Positions 14,013-14,939 of a stretch of 14,939 nt of DNA are shown here, piece by piece. Numbering within the stretch: the first letter of the stretch is position 1; each line of letters begins with the position of its first letter. The notes below the pieces were generated by a model that ran no database searches, was not told the DNA's origin, and worked only from the letters and a program-made list of their open reading frames with translations. The position numbers were made by a program, and so were the translations under genes. Location of the stretch: assembly GCA_026989715.1 (NCBI GenBank), contig JALSIU010000240.1, positions 1 through 14,939 of the forward strand, in the 5' to 3' direction. The DNA comes from Methylomonas sp. (lineage in GTDB: Bacteria > Pseudomonadota > Gammaproteobacteria > Methylococcales > Methylomonadaceae).

Positions 14013-14939
14013 ATGAATTTGCAACTTAGAAGCCTGTTAATCATCTGTGCTTTGTTAGCAGCGCCTGCACAGGCGCAAATGCAACAACTCCCTGCCGGCC
14101 ACAGCACCATTGCACAGCTCCTCAATATACCGATACACCCGTACTATAACCGCACCATTACTCAATATGAACAAAATTCACTGCAAAGCCTATACCGGCT
14201 TAACCTAAACCAGCTAGTATGGTTCAATACAGAACACCCAGTTGCGCAAATCAATCAACTGCTAACACATTTTAGCCAAGCCTCAAGAGATGGCCTTAAC
14301 AGCCATGATTACAGCACCGAACTACTCAGCGAACATTGGTACAAACTCCAACACAGCAACCCCAGCTTTTATGAATTTGCCGTATTTGATACCGCTTTAA
14401 GTTTAAATTTATTACGTTATTTGCATGATTTACATGATGGCCGCGTCAACCCCAAACAGCTCAACTTTGATTTGCCTGCAAAAAAGCGCATCAACTTCGC
14501 CACACCCATTTACCACGCCCTAAAAACCCAAACACTCCCCGCACTGCTTGCAGAATTTGAGCCTAAACTAGCCCCCTACCAATACTTAAAAAAAGCCTTA
14601 GCAAAATACCATCGTCTCAATCAATACTTTACAAAGCCGGTCTTTTTCCAATTTGAAAAATCATTACACCCGGGTGACAGATCCTCCCAAATCAGCCTAT
14701 TAGAGCATTACCTAAATGCCCTCAATACCGATGTGCAGCATGCCATTCCTAGCATACAAACCACACAGACTCTCTATACAGAGAGCATGGCCAACAAAAT
14801 TCGCAAGCTACAAATAGCGCACGGATTACAGGGGGATGGGATTATCGGCAAGCAAACACTGGCTGTTTTAAATACGCCACTTAGCCAACGTATCACACAA
14901 ATAGAACTGGCAATGGAGCGGTTACGCTGGCTACCGGAC
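14013..14939 (+). CDS. L,D-transpeptidase, YcbB/LdtD type (5' part; runs off the window)
   Basis: This is a periplasmic peptidoglycan cross-linking enzyme that makes 3-3 bonds. Only the first 309 codons are present, open to the last base. A signal peptide is clear at 1-21 (hydrophobic LLIICALLAAP followed by AQA, cleavage before Q22). Next come a scaffold domain (LYRLNLNQLVWF about 61-72, then LNLLRYLHDLHDGRVNP) and a peptidoglycan-binding motif at about 266-287 (LQIAHGL...DGIIGKQTLAVLN). The sequence ends at ERLRWLPD (302-309), the conserved lead-in to the YkuD catalytic domain. The catalytic Cys/His region is therefore outside the window. The start is ATG 14013; upstream AGGTAGAG is a weak SD. 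It follows the Lon-type gene by 56 bp with no hairpin between, so co-transcription is possible. Confidence 0.88.
   Translation, partial: MNLQLRSLLIICALLAAPAQAQMQQLPAGHSTIAQLLNIPIHPYYNRTITQYEQNSLQSLYRLNLNQLVWFNTEHPVAQINQLLTHFSQASRDGLNSHDYSTELLSEHWYKLQHSNPSFYEFAVFDTALSLNLLRYLHDLHDGRVNPKQLNFDLPAKKRINFATPIYHALKTQTLPALLAEFEPKLAPYQYLKKALAKYHRLNQYFTKPVFFQFEKSLHPGDRSSQISLLEHYLNALNTDVQHAIPSIQTTQTLYTESMANKIRKLQIAHGLQGDGIIGKQTLAVLNTPLSQRITQIELAMERLRWLPD

Overview
This window looks like chromosomal DNA from a gammaproteobacterium of moderate GC content (roughly 40% by eye). The products are familiar core proteins of that class: ThiC, PriA, a YajR-type exporter, a NudF-type Nudix hydrolase, HtpX, an AAA_32/Lon-type protease and an LdtD/YcbB-type L,D-transpeptidase. 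I cannot name the genus from the sequence. No insertion sequence, prophage, CRISPR array, rRNA or tRNA gene was found.

Left part (1-3330). Everything reads on the minus strand. thiC sits under a clear TPP riboswitch. Downstream of it is a 239-residue voltage-gated K+ channel whose stop codon overlaps the start of a tiny, very basic 66-residue protein. That small protein is built from two copies of one 23-residue unit. The channel and small-protein stretch is much more AT-rich than thiC, which suggests separate ancestry. Between thiC and the next gene lies a regulatory region. It holds a Pho-box-like series of 11-bp repeats and a perfect 16-bp palindrome around a -10-like hexamer.

Middle (3334-7887). 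A Pit/PHO4-family phosphate permease is followed by a hairpin and then a 771-bp gene-free, AT-rich region. This region carries four perfect DnaA boxes (TTATACACA and TTATCCACA, arranged as two identical pairs about 373 bp apart), some near-boxes and a repeated palindrome. It is the best candidate in the window for a replication origin (oriC) or another DnaA-binding locus. It lies directly upstream of priA, the replication-restart helicase. Rough G/C counts do not show the skew switch expected at an origin, so the call is kept moderate.

Right part (7888-14939). yajR and nudF read leftward. htpX reads rightward, divergent from nudF. A strong bidirectional hairpin separates htpX from a convergent 137-residue helical protein of unknown function. 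That protein is divergent from a Lon-type protease with the Ser-Lys dyad. The window ends inside an L,D-transpeptidase gene whose catalytic domain lies beyond the edge. The htpX, unknown and Lon-type genes form a small envelope and protein quality-control neighbourhood, followed by a cell-wall cross-linking enzyme.
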